Assembly: GCA_022736605.1 (NCBI GenBank)
Contig: DZDB01000043.1
Coordinates: 1 to 13,714, forward strand
DNA from: Sideroxydans lithotrophicus
Lineage (GTDB): Bacteria; Pseudomonadota; Gammaproteobacteria; Burkholderiales; Sulfuriferulaceae
DNA: 13,714 nucleotides
Direction: 5' to 3'
Numbering within the stretch: the first letter of the stretch is position 1; every line of letters starts with the position of its first letter. This document shows, piece by piece, positions 5,623 through 13,099 of the stretch. Under the pieces are notes generated by a model that was given only the letters and a program-made list of their open reading frames with translations, did no database searches and had not been told where the DNA came from. The translations under genes and the position numbers were made by a program.

Positions 5623-8108
5623 AAATAATCTGGCTGGCGCTGCGCATGTTGACGCGCGAGTGGCGTGCGGGCGAGCTGCGCGTGCTCGGTCTGGCGGTGC
5701 TGATTGCGGTAGCAGCGCTGGCGTCGGTGGATGGCTTCAGCTCACGCATGCGCCTGGCGCTGGCGCAGGAGAGCAACCGTTTGCTGGGTGCCGATTTGGT
5801 CGTGGTATCCGATCAGGTGCCAGCAAACAGCATCATCCGCCGGGCGCAGCAGGACGGTTTGCAGACCGCGCAAACAGCGCAATTCCCCAGCATGGCGACG
5901 GTGGGTGAAGTCAACCGGCTGGCCGAAATCAAAGCAGTGAGCAGCGGTTATCCCCTGCGTGGTCAGTTGCGCATTTCTGACAGCCCCAGCGCACCCGATC
6001 ACCCTGCCAATGGCATTCCGGCACCCGGCAGCGTTTGGCTGGAGGCGCGCTTGGCAAATGCGTTGAATGCAAGCGTGGGGCAGACCCTGCAATTGGGCTA
6101 CGCTCAATTCAAAGTGGCTGCGATTCTGACCTCGGAACCGGATCGTGGTGGCGATTTTTTCAATCTTGCCCCGCGCCTGTTGATGAACGCTACAGATTTG
6201 CCGACTACCGGCCTGATACAGCTCGGTAGCCGGGTCAATTACCGTTTGCTGGTGGCGGGGCAGGGCGGCGCACTGGAAAAATATCGTGTCTGGCTGACGT
6301 CCCATCTGGCGCAAGGCCAACGCGTGCTCACGGTACGTGATGCGCGGCCGGAGATTCGCAACGTGCTCGACAAGGCAGAGCGCTATCTCGGTCTGTCGGT
6401 GCTGCTCTCGGTGATGCTGGCCGCAGTGGCTATTTTGCTTTCGTCACGCCACTTTTTACGTCGCCATCTGGATGCGTGTGCCCTGATGCGTTGTTTCGGT
6501 GCCAGCCAGCGCACGATCGTGGCGCTGTATGCCGTGCAAATCATGGTGCTGGGCGTGCTTGCGGCGATCGCTGGAATGGCCTTGGGATACGCCGGCCAAA
6601 GCGTACTTGCCGCCATGCTCGGCAAGCTCGCTAATCTGGCGTTGCCGCCTGCCGACTGGTTGCCGTTTGCGCGTGCGGCGCTGGCAGGTATGGTATTGCT
6701 GGCAGGCTTCAGCCTGCCCACGCTGTTTGCGTTGCGCCACATTCCGGCATTGCGTATTTTGCGGCGCGACGATAACGGTCTGAACCAGATGGGCGTGCTG
6801 ATCTATCTGGCCGGTTTTGCCGCGCTCAGCGCGCTGTTGTTCTGGCAAGTCAATGACGCGCGCCTGACGCTATTTGCCCTGGCGGGCATCGCTGCCACGT
6901 TGCTGGTAACGGCACTGTTGTCGTGGCTGCTGGTGCTGGCAGCGGGCTGGTTAGGGCTGCGCATGCGACACAACGTCCGTCAGGGTTTGCTCAACTTGCG
7001 CCGACGCGCGGGTGGCAGCGTCATTCAGATTGCCGCGTTCACGCTGGGCATGCTTGCCTTGTTACTGCTCACCGTGGTGCGTGGTGATCTGCTTAAAGAC
7101 TGGCACGCTAGCCTGCCTGCGAATGCGCCGAACCGTTTCATCATCAATATTCAGCCCGACCAACTCGGCGCGGTGCAGACATTTTTTAAAACCAGGCAGC
7201 TAACGGGCATAACCCTGCATCCGATGATTCGTGGCCGTATTGCCGCCATTAACGGGCGGCCATTCGATCCCGCGCAATATCAGGACATGCAAACGCGGCG
7301 GTTGGCTGAGCGCGAATTCAATCTGTCTTATTCTGATCAGATACCCGACGATAACACGCTGGTGGCGGGCGCTGGCTGGCAGGGTGCCCATGCCGCACCG
7401 CAGTTTTCAGTCGAGCAGGGCATCGCCGACAAACTGCATCTGAAGCTGGGCGATAGCCTGAGTTTTGACGTGGCGGGGACACCGGTGACGGCGCGCATCA
7501 GCAGCTTGCGCAAGGTCAACTGGGATAGCTTTCAGGTCAACTTTTTTGTGCTTGCCAGCCCGGTTTTGTTGCAGGACACCGCTGCCAGCTACATCACCAG
7601 TTTTTATTTGCCGACGGCACAAACGGGCGCGCTCAATGATATGGTCAAACGCTTCCCGAATCTGACGGTTATTGATGTCTCGGCAGTACTCAAAACCGTT
7701 CAGGACATGCTCGACCGTGTCAGCGCCGCAGTCCAGTTCGTGTTCATTTTCAGCCTGGCGTCCGGTCTGGTCGTGTTGTATGCCGCACTCGCTGCGACGC
7801 GAGACGAGCGTGCCCTTGAAACGGCATTGTGGCGTGTACTCGGCGCACGACGCAGCCAGTTGCTGCTGGCACAGTCGGTAGAGTTTGCCTTGATTGGTCT
7901 GTTCGCCGGGATGCTGGCAGCGGGAGGTGCGAGCCTGATTGGCTGGCTATTGAGTAGCCAGGTATTTCATTTGCCGTATCAATTCAATCCGGGCATGTGG
8001 TTGCTGGCGGGTGGCTTGGGCAGTACCGGCGTAGCACTGGCGGGGATGGCCGGTTTGTGGGGTATCAGCCGCGTGCCGCCCCTGCAAACCTTGCGCGCGG
8101 CGATGTAA
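5619..8108 (+). CDS. ybbP: FtsX-type ABC transporter permease YbbP
   Basis: The membrane partner of YbbA. The 829-residue protein (E. coli about 804) has the duplicated FtsX layout: an N-terminal TM near 22-38, a first periplasmic domain (about 40-255), TMs near 257-276, 298-324, 350-372, 391-409, 415-447 and 467-487, a second periplasmic domain (about 490-700), then TMs near 704-727, 748-779 and 792-815. That makes ten predicted membrane spans with two large extracytoplasmic domains. The start at 5619 overlaps the ybbA stop (ATGA); an in-frame start 48 bases earlier lies inside ybbA and is not needed. With divergent tesA this suggests a complex that moves hydrophobic molecules from the inner membrane to the periplasmic esterase, as proposed for E. 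coli YbbAP-TesA; the substrate cannot be read from the sequence. It ends ten bases before convergent smpB with no visible terminator. Confidence 0.93.
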   Translation: MKIIWLALRMLTREWRAGELRVLGLAVLIAVAALASVDGFSSRMRLALAQESNRLLGADLVVVSDQVPANSIIRRAQQDGLQTAQTAQFPSMATVGEVNRLAEIKAVSSGYPLRGQLRISDSPSAPDHPANGIPAPGSVWLEARLANALNASVGQTLQLGYAQFKVAAILTSEPDRGGDFFNLAPRLLMNATDLPTTGLIQLGSRVNYRLLVAGQGGALEKYRVWLTSHLAQGQRVLTVRDARPEIRNVLDKAERYLGLSVLLSVMLAAVAILLSSRHFLRRHLDACALMRCFGASQRTIVALYAVQIMVLGVLAAIAGMALGYAGQSVLAAMLGKLANLALPPADWLPFARAALAGMVLLAGFSLPTLFALRHIPALRILRRDDNGLNQMGVLIYLAGFAALSALLFWQVNDARLTLFALAGIAATLLVTALLSWLLVLAAGWLGLRMRHNVRQGLLNLRRRAGGSVIQIAAFTLGMLALLLLTVVRGDLLKDWHASLPANAPNRFIINIQPDQLGAVQTFFKTRQLTGITLHPMIRGRIAAINGRPFDPAQYQDMQTRRLAEREFNLSYSDQIPDDNTLVAGAGWQGAHAAPQFSVEQGIADKLHLKLGDSLSFDVAGTPVTARISSLRKVNWDSFQVNFFVLASPVLLQDTAASYITSFYLPTAQTGALNDMVKRFPNLTVIDVSAVLKTVQDMLDRVSAAVQFVFIFSLASGLVVLYAALAATRDERALETALWRVLGARRSQLLLAQSVEFALIGLFAGMLAAGGASLIGWLLSSQVFHLPYQFNPGMWLLAGGLGSTGVALAGMAGLWGISRVPPLQTLRAAM

Positions 8109-8118
8109 TGCGATGCGG

Positions 8119-8565
8119 TTAAATCTTGTTACGCATCACCCGGCGGATCTCGCGGTCGGTGTCGTGTTCTTTGCTGGCCTGGCGTTTGTCGTGCTGTTTT
8201 TTACCTTTGGCCAGGCCGATTTGCAGCTTGATGCGGCCACGAGTGAAGTGCAGGTCTATTGGTACCAGCGTGTAGCCAGCACGCTCCACCTTGCCGATCA
8301 GCTTGCTGATTTCTGCGGCGTGCAGCAATAACTTGCGGCTGCGCGTAGCATCTGGATGGACGTGCGTGGAGGCCGTGGCCAGTGGGCTGATATGCGCGCC
8401 AATCAGAAATACTTCTCCGTTTTTGATGACAACATACGCTTCCTTGAGCTGCACGCGTGCGGCGCGTATGGCTTTCACCTCCCAGCCTGCTAACATCAGA
8501 CCGGCCTCGTATTTATCCTCGATGAAGTAATCGTGAAATGCTTTTTTATTCTGGGCAATGCTCAT
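8119..8565 (-). CDS. smpB: SsrA-binding protein (SmpB)
   Basis: SmpB binds tmRNA and brings it to stalled ribosomes for trans-translation. The 148-residue protein shows the family landmarks: N-terminal NKKAFHDYFIEDKYEAGLML, the GWEVKAIR element (27-34), YVVIKNGEVFLIGAHISP, the RSRKLLLH strand (75-82), GYTLVPIDLHF, and a basic C-terminal tail KGKKQHDKRQ that enters the ribosomal mRNA channel. Length is slightly under E. coli SmpB (160). The ATG at 8565 directly precedes a normal N-terminus, but no strong Shine-Dalgarno is visible. The tmRNA gene ssrA is not in the window. It diverges from ratA and converges on ybbP with a ten-base gap. Confidence 0.97.
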   Translation of the reverse strand: MSIAQNKKAFHDYFIEDKYEAGLMLAGWEVKAIRAARVQLKEAYVVIKNGEVFLIGAHISPLATASTHVHPDATRSRKLLLHAAEISKLIGKVERAGYTLVPIDLHFTRGRIKLQIGLAKGKKQHDKRQASKEHDTDREIRRVMRNKI

Positions 8566-8590
8566 GGCGGGCGTCGCGTGTGCTTTCCGG

Positions 8591-8642
8591 TTGGTTTTTC
8601 AGACGGCTATCGTGTATTTTACCCTTTTTTGCAGGCTTTCAA
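8591..8642. promoter_or_regulatory. Candidate divergent promoters for smpB and ratA sharing one -10 core
   Basis: The 82-base gap between smpB and ratA holds one AT core, TATTTTA at 8615-8621. Read on the minus strand it gives TAAAAT (8616-8621) with TTGAAA at 8637-8642 and a 15-base spacer, which would serve smpB. Read on the plus strand it gives TATTTT (8615-8620) with TTGGTT at 8591-8596 and an 18-base spacer, which would serve ratA. Spacing and consensus are imperfect on both sides, so this is a prediction only. Confidence 0.35.
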
Positions 8643-8647
8643 GACAT

Positions 8648-9085
8648 ATGGCAGTGGTGAACAAAAGCGTACTGGTCGGACACTCTGCCCGGCAGATGTT
8701 TGAACTGGTCGATGGGATCGAGCGTTATCAGGCGTTTTTGCCATGGTGCGGCGGTACCGACGTAAAATCGCGGGATGAACACAGCACTGTCGCCACGATC
8801 CACATTGACTACATGCATATCAAACAGCATTTCACCACTGAAAATATCAATCGGGCGCCCGATCTGATCCAGATGAAACTGCTCAACGGCCCGTTCAAAC
8901 AGCTGGACGGTGAATGGCGCTTCAAGCCGCTCACCGATGAAGCGTGCAAGATTGAGTTCATGCTGCATTACGAATTTTCAAGCAAGCTGCTCGATGCGGT
9001 ACTCGGCCCGGTATTCAGCTATATCGCCAATAGTTTTGTTGAAGCTTTCATCCAGCGCGCCGATCAGGTGTACGGCGCATCATGA
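8648..9085 (+). CDS. ratA: RatA / COQ10-like START-domain protein
   Basis: A 145-residue single-domain protein of the polyketide cyclase/START fold, equivalent to E. coli RatA (YfjG) and related to the coenzyme Q-binding protein COQ10. Visible family features are the N-terminal SVLVGHSARQMFELV, the YQAFLPWCGG motif (27-36), FTTENINRAPDLIQMKLLNGPFK, and the C-terminal amphipathic helix VLGPVFSYIANSFVEAF. E. coli RatA was reported to block ribosome 70S association as a toxin, but in most bacteria a role in ubiquinone handling is equally or more plausible. The longer frame from 8558 overlaps smpB and the promoter region; the ATG at 8648 matches homologues, though its ribosome binding site is weak. 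It overlaps ratB by four bases. Confidence 0.92.
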   Translation: MAVVNKSVLVGHSARQMFELVDGIERYQAFLPWCGGTDVKSRDEHSTVATIHIDYMHIKQHFTTENINRAPDLIQMKLLNGPFKQLDGEWRFKPLTDEACKIEFMLHYEFSSKLLDAVLGPVFSYIANSFVEAFIQRADQVYGAS

Positions 9086-9396
9086 GCACGCAGATTCTGG
9101 TCGAAGTCGCCTATGCCACGCCTGACATGCAATTGATTTTACCAGTGCGGCTGGCGCCGAATGCCACAGTGCAACAGGCTATCGAGGCTTCAGGTGTGCT
9201 GGATAAATTTCCGGAAATCGACTTGAAGCAGAATAAATTTGGTGTGTTTGGCAAGCTGACCAAGGCGGATGCGATACTGCGTGATAAAGATCGGGTGGAA
9301 ATTTACCGCAAGCTGATTGCTGATCCGAAAGAGGTTCGTCGACAACGTGCCGAGGCGGGCAAGGTGATGAAAAAAGGCGGCGGTGACGCCGAATAA
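9082..9396 (+). CDS. ratB: RnfH/RatB family ubiquitin-like-fold protein
   Basis: A 104-residue protein of the UPF0125/RnfH family, in the position held by E. coli RatB next to RatA. It begins with a beta strand pattern (ILVEVAYATPDMQLILPVRL), then the helix VQQAIEASGVLDKFPEID, the KFGVFGKLTKADAILRDKDRVEIYRKL segment characteristic of the family, and a basic tail ending in DPKEVRRQRAEAGK. Its fold is expected to be beta-grasp, like MoaD/ThiS, but it lacks their C-terminal Gly-Gly, so a sulfur-carrier role is not supported. RatB is not established as the antitoxin of RatA, and its function remains unclear. The ATGA overlap with ratA indicates one operon, which ends at the terminator beginning at 9412. 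Confidence 0.92.
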   Translation: MSTQILVEVAYATPDMQLILPVRLAPNATVQQAIEASGVLDKFPEIDLKQNKFGVFGKLTKADAILRDKDRVEIYRKLIADPKEVRRQRAEAGKVMKKGGGDAE

Positions 9397-9411
9397 AGCG
9401 ATGATCGCAGC

Positions 9412-9443
9412 AAAAAAAACGGGCACCGCAGTGCCCGTTTTTT
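9412..9443. terminator. Bidirectional rho-independent terminator
   Basis: A perfect seven-base GC-rich stem, CGGGCAC (9420-9426) with GTGCCCG (9431-9437), closes a CGCA loop. It is flanked by eight A on the left (9412-9419) and six T on the right (9438-9443). It therefore works in both directions: it ends ratA-ratB on the plus strand, 15 bases after the ratB stop, and the lipoprotein gene on the minus strand, 13 bases after its stop. Confidence 0.93.
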
Positions 9444-9456
9444 ATCGTGTAGAAAT

Positions 9457-9804
9457 TTACTTGAACACGTCAGTCGAAGGATAGCTCATTTGTTCAATGC
9501 TCAATTTGGCTTCAGCACTGGCGAATTTGGCATTTTTCAGCACTGCTGCACTGTCACCGGTTTTGGCTGCAGCCTTTGCAGCTTTCAAAGCGATATCAGT
9601 GGTAGTCCATTGCGCTTTGGCTTTAGCGGCTTCTGCGGCGTCGGCTTCCGCTTGCGTCAGCGCGGCCTGTGCTTCCGGGCTGATGCCCGGGGTTGCTGCG
9701 GCCTGTGTTGCCGGGGTGTCGCTGCTGGCCATATTGTCCATGCTGGCACAGCCACCCAGGGTCAGCAAGCCTGCACCTGCCAGAATTATCAACAGCTTGT
9801 TCAT
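9457..9804 (-). CDS. Small alanine-rich outer-membrane lipoprotein, function unknown
   Basis: The 115-residue protein begins with a classic lipoprotein signal: MNK, a hydrophobic core and a lipobox LGGC at 16-19, so Cys19 should be lipidated. The next residue is Ala, not Asp, which predicts sorting to the outer membrane. The mature part has a short Ser/Thr/Ala/Pro linker, then a long Ala/Glu/Lys-rich segment (about 49-100) that looks strongly helical and may form a coiled coil, as in small murein-lipoprotein-like proteins. There is no C-terminal Lys-only peptidoglycan anchor beyond the final FK, so similarity to Lpp is only general. I chose the ATG at 9804 because of AGGAGAG upstream and the immediate signal peptide; the longer frame to 9885 runs into the promoter. 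It forms a single-gene unit with its own promoter and terminator. Confidence 0.88.
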   Translation of the reverse strand: MNKLLIILAGAGLLTLGGCASMDNMASSDTPATQAAATPGISPEAQAALTQAEADAAEAAKAKAQWTTTDIALKAAKAAAKTGDSAAVLKNAKFASAEAKLSIEQMSYPSTDVFK

Positions 9805-9870
9805 CTTCAACTCTCCTCTACACATTGGTTTTAATGATGGAATCAACCGTGCCCTGCGCCAGTTGTTGCA

Positions 9871-9899
9871 AACATAGCCATACAATTGGCTGTCGTCAA
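9871..9899 (-). promoter_or_regulatory. Sigma70-type promoter of the lipoprotein gene
   Basis: On the minus strand TTGACG (9894-9899) and TATGTT (9871-9876) are separated by exactly 17 bases. Transcription would start near 9864 and give an untranslated leader of about 60 bases before the ATG at 9804. The match to the sigma70 consensus is the best seen in this window for an intergenic promoter. Confidence 0.65.
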
Positions 9900-9968
9900 T
9901 TGCTTTTGCCGGTTGTGGTTAATTTTTACCAGCCGTTTTTCGACTAACCGTAGCATATTGAGTTGCCG

Positions 9969-9974
9969 TATAAT
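9969..9974 (+). promoter_or_regulatory. Perfect -10 box of the guaB promoter
   Basis: TATAAT lies 27 bases before the guaB ATG, so transcription should begin near 9981 and leave a leader of about 20 bases. No recognisable -35 hexamer sits 16-18 bases upstream, although a T-rich stretch (9921-9940) could act as an upstream element. The sequence right after the box, AGCGCT, is GC-rich, which is the kind of discriminator linked to growth-rate and stringent control in E. coli guaB; I see no PurR-like site. Confidence 0.5.
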
Positions 9975-10001
9975 AGCGCTTTGCACAGGAATGAAATAAT
10001 T

Positions 10002-11462
10002 ATGCGTGTCGTACAAAAAGCGCTCACCTTTGACGACGTCCTGCTCGTCCCCGCGCACTCCGATGTTCTGCCCCGCGATGTCAGCCTGCAAACCCGCCTG
10101 ACCCGCACCATCAGCCTCAACATACCGCTACTGTCTGCTGCCATGGATACCGTCACCGAAGCGCGCCTGGCGATTGCGCTGGCGCAAGAAGGCGGCCTTG
10201 GCATCGTGCACAAGAACATGACGCCGGAAGCACAGGCGCTTGAAGTGTCGCGCGTCAAGCGGTTTGAGTCTGGCGTGGTCAAAGACCCGGTGACAGTTTC
10301 ACCCAGCATGACGGTGCGCGACGTACTCGATATCACCCGGCGTCACCGCATTTCCGGATTGCCGGTGATCGAGGCGGGCGGGCGCGTGGTCGGCATCGTC
10401 ACCAACCGCGATCTGCGCTTTGAAACCAATCTTGACCAGCCGGTCAGTAACGTCATGACGCCACGTGAGCGTCTGGTGACGGTGAAAGAGGGTGCAAGCC
10501 GTGACGCAGCGATGATGCTGCTACACAAGCACCGTCTGGAGCGCGTGCTGGTGGTCAATGATGCGTTTGAATTGCGCGGTTTGATTACCGTCAAGGATAT
10601 CCAGAAATCGTCTGAACATCCGAATGCCTGCAAAGACGAGCTTGGTCGGTTACGCGTCGGCGCAGCGGTCGGCGTCGGGGCCGGAACCGATGAGCGCGTC
10701 AGCGCGCTGGCTGCCGCCGGTGTCGATGTGATCGTGGTAGATACGGCACACGGCCATTCCAAAGGTGTGCTGGATCGCGTCAAGTGGGTAAAAACAAACT
10801 TTCCGGATGTGCAGGTCATCGGTGGCAATATCGCCACCGCTGCGGCTGCGCGTGCGCTTGCGGATCATGGCGCAGATGCAGTCAAGGTTGGTATCGGTCC
10901 AGGCTCTATTTGCACCACGCGTATCGTTGCGGGTGTCGGCGTGCCGCAGATCAGTGCCATCCATAATGTCTCCGAGGCGCTTAAAGGCACCGGTGTGCCG
11001 CTGATTGCCGATGGTGGTATCCGTTATTCCGGCGACATCGCCAAGGCACTCGCAGCGGGTGCCCATGTGGTCATGCTCGGTGGTCTGTTTGCCGGTACCG
11101 AGGAAGCGCCAGGCGAAATCGAGTTGTTCCAGGGGCGCTCATATAAATCGTATCGCGGCATGGGTTCGCTCGGCGCGATGCAAAAAGGCTCCAGCGACCG
11201 TTATTTCCAGGAGAGCGAAGCCGCCGACAAATTCGTACCCGAAGGTATTGAAGGCCGCGTACCCTACAAAGGCAGCATGCTCGCGGTCATTCATCAGCTG
11301 ATGGGCGGTGTGCGTTCCAGCATGGGTTATCTGGGTTGTGCAAGCATCAATGACATGCACGAGCGCGCGGAATTTGTTGAAATCACGTCAGCAGGCATCC
11401 GCGAATCGCACGTACACGACGTACAGATTACCAAAGAAGCGCCCAACTACCGCGTCGATTGA
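10002..11462 (+). CDS. guaB: Inosine-5'-monophosphate dehydrogenase (GuaB)
   Basis: IMPDH oxidises IMP to XMP with NAD+, the committed step to guanine nucleotides. The 486-residue protein has the bacterial length and layout: a TIM barrel interrupted by two CBS domains (about 92-204). Catalytic Cys304 is in the loop GIGPGSICTTR, the IMP phosphate site in IADGGIRYSGDIAKAL (335-350) and GGLFAGTEE, and the mobile flap in YRGMGSLGAM (384-393). The frame extends 13 codons upstream, but the ATG at 10002 gives the standard MRVVQKALTFDDVLLVPA start. An AGGA lies 11 bases upstream, slightly far for a strong site. CBS domains suggest adenine/guanine nucleotide control of the enzyme. guaA follows after 70 bases that include a terminator-like hairpin. 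Confidence 0.98.
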   Translation: MRVVQKALTFDDVLLVPAHSDVLPRDVSLQTRLTRTISLNIPLLSAAMDTVTEARLAIALAQEGGLGIVHKNMTPEAQALEVSRVKRFESGVVKDPVTVSPSMTVRDVLDITRRHRISGLPVIEAGGRVVGIVTNRDLRFETNLDQPVSNVMTPRERLVTVKEGASRDAAMMLLHKHRLERVLVVNDAFELRGLITVKDIQKSSEHPNACKDELGRLRVGAAVGVGAGTDERVSALAAAGVDVIVVDTAHGHSKGVLDRVKWVKTNFPDVQVIGGNIATAAAARALADHGADAVKVGIGPGSICTTRIVAGVGVPQISAIHNVSEALKGTGVPLIADGGIRYSGDIAKALAAGAHVVMLGGLFAGTEEAPGEIELFQGRSYKSYRGMGSLGAMQKGSSDRYFQESEAADKFVPEGIEGRVPYKGSMLAVIHQLMGGVRSSMGYLGCASINDMHERAEFVEITSAGIRESHVHDVQITKEAPNYRVD

Positions 11463-11473
11463 TTGGTAGCGCT

Positions 11474-11505
11474 ATGCTGCATTCCGCCCGGAATGCGGCA
11501 TTTTT
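11474..11505 (+). terminator. Terminator-like or attenuator hairpin between guaB and guaA
   Basis: The arms 11474-11486 (ATGCTGCATTCCG) and 11489-11501 (CGGAATGCGGCAT) are complementary along 13 positions with one T-G wobble; the true loop is probably four bases. Five T follow (11501-11505). This lies 11 bases after the guaB stop and about 30 before the guaA ATG. It has the form of an intrinsic terminator, and may be leaky so that guaA is transcribed at a lower level than guaB, or it may protect the mRNA 3' end. Confidence 0.7.
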
Positions 11506-11532
11506 CAATGTCTTACTCCACATCCAGTCACC

Positions 11533-13095
11533 ATGCATAAAAAAATCCTGATTCTTGATTTTGGCTCCCAATACACCCAGTTGATTGCCCGTCGCGTGCG
11601 CGAAACCAACGTCTATTGCGAGCTGCATTCATGCGATGTGGATGAAGCCTTCATCCGCGCCTTTAATCCGGCGGGCATTATTTTGTCGGGCGGGCCAGCC
11701 TCGGTGACCGAAGACGAAACCCCGCGTGCGCCGCAAGTGGTATTTGATTTAGGCGTGCCGGTGCTGGGCATCTGTTATGGCATGCAGACCATGGCGGCGC
11801 AACTTGGTGGGGCGGTTGAAAACGCGCTGCACCGAGAGTTCGGTTACGCTGAAGTGCGCGCCCAGGGACATTCGGCGTTGTTGCGAGACATTCAGGACCG
11901 CGCCAACGACGCCGGGCACGGTTTGCTCGACGTGTGGATGAGCCATGGCGATAAAGTGACCGTCTTGCCACCCGGTTTCAAAATCATCGCCAGCAACGCT
12001 GCCACGCCGATTGCCGGGATGGCCGACGAAGCACGACACTTTTACGCGCTGCAATTTCACGCCGAAGTTACCCATACCCTGCAGGGCAAAGCCATCCTGG
12101 CGCGCTTTGTTCACGATATCTGTGGCATCGGTTTCGACTGGAATATGCCCGACTACGTGGAGGAGGCGATAGGTCGCGTGCGCTCGCAAGTCGGCAGCGA
12201 CGAAGTGATATTGGGTCTGTCGGGCGGGGTGGATTCATCAGTTGTCGCCGCCTTGCTGCACCGCGCCATTGGCGATCAACTCACCTGCGTGTTCGTTGAT
12301 AACGGCCTGCTGCGCCTGAACGAAGCCGAGCAGGTGCTGGAAACCTTTGCCAACAATCTTGGCGTCAAAGTTGTCCACGTCGATGCCAGTGGCGAATTCA
12401 TGCGCCACCTCGCAGGTGTCACCGACCCGGAACAAAAACGCAAAATCATCGGTCGCGAATTCGTCGAAGTATTCCAGCAAGAATCCGCCAAACTGCCTAA
12501 CGCAAAATGGCTGGCGCAAGGCACCATCTACCCCGACGTGATTGAATCCGCCGGTGCCAAAACCAAAAAAGCCCACGCCATCAAATCGCATCACAACGTC
12601 GGTGGCCTGCCCGACACACTGCACCTGAGTCTGCTTGAACCCCTGCGTGAACTGTTCAAGGACGAAGTACGCGAGTTGGGCGTGGCACTTGGCTTGCCGC
12701 ACGACATGGTCTACCGGCACCCGTTTCCCGGCCCGGGTCTGGGCGTGCGCATACTCGGTGAAGTCAAATCTGAATACGCTGAGCTGCTGCGCTTGGCCGA
12801 TGCTATTTTTATTGAAGAGCTACGCGCAAGCGGCTGGTATGAAAAAACCTCTCAGGCGTTTGCCGTGTTCTTGCCGGTTAAATCGGTGGGCGTCATGGGT
12901 GATGGCCGCACCTACGATTACGTTGTCGCGCTACGCGCCGTCATCACCAGCGATTTCATGACCGCACACTGGGCCGAGTTGCCCTACAGCTTGCTGGGCA
13001 AAGTTTCCAACCGCATCATCAACGAAATTCGCGGCATCAACCGCGTGGTGTATGACATCTCCGGCAAGCCGCCAGCGACGATCGAGTGGGAATAA
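11533..13095 (+). CDS. guaA: GMP synthase, glutamine-hydrolysing (GuaA)
   Basis: GuaA aminates XMP to GMP using glutamine and ATP. The 520-residue protein has an N-terminal class I glutamine amidotransferase domain (about 1-205) with Cys81 in LGICYGMQ and the His176/Glu178 pair in QFHAEVTHT. The ATP pyrophosphatase domain begins with the PP-loop LGLSGGVDSS (227-236), and the C-terminal dimerisation domain ends in NRVVYDISGKPPATIEWE. Residue 177 is Ala where the family usually has Pro (FHPEV), a small oddity beside the catalytic His. The ATG at 11533 gives the standard MHKKILILDFGSQYTQ start, but no clear Shine-Dalgarno precedes it. It may be transcribed from the guaB promoter through the hairpin at 11474-11505. 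The stop is four bases from that of the convergent RAYT gene, leaving no room for a dedicated terminator. Confidence 0.98.
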   Translation: MHKKILILDFGSQYTQLIARRVRETNVYCELHSCDVDEAFIRAFNPAGIILSGGPASVTEDETPRAPQVVFDLGVPVLGICYGMQTMAAQLGGAVENALHREFGYAEVRAQGHSALLRDIQDRANDAGHGLLDVWMSHGDKVTVLPPGFKIIASNAATPIAGMADEARHFYALQFHAEVTHTLQGKAILARFVHDICGIGFDWNMPDYVEEAIGRVRSQVGSDEVILGLSGGVDSSVVAALLHRAIGDQLTCVFVDNGLLRLNEAEQVLETFANNLGVKVVHVDASGEFMRHLAGVTDPEQKRKIIGREFVEVFQQESAKLPNAKWLAQGTIYPDVIESAGAKTKKAHAIKSHHNVGGLPDTLHLSLLEPLRELFKDEVRELGVALGLPHDMVYRHPFPGPGLGVRILGEVKSEYAELLRLADAIFIEELRASGWYEKTSQAFAVFLPVKSVGVMGDGRTYDYVVALRAVITSDFMTAHWAELPYSLLGKVSNRIINEIRGINRVVYDISGKPPATIEWE

Positions 13096-13099
13096 ACGC

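Noticed and set aside
8648..9396. ratA-ratB as a type II toxin-antitoxin system
   Set aside because: RatA has been reported as a toxin in E. coli, but RatB is not established as its antitoxin and the families are widespread core genes; naming a toxin-antitoxin module here is not supported by sequence.
9982..10336. Minus-strand open frame opposite guaB
   Set aside because: A shadow of the GC-rich guaB coding strand, with no start signals or recognisable protein.
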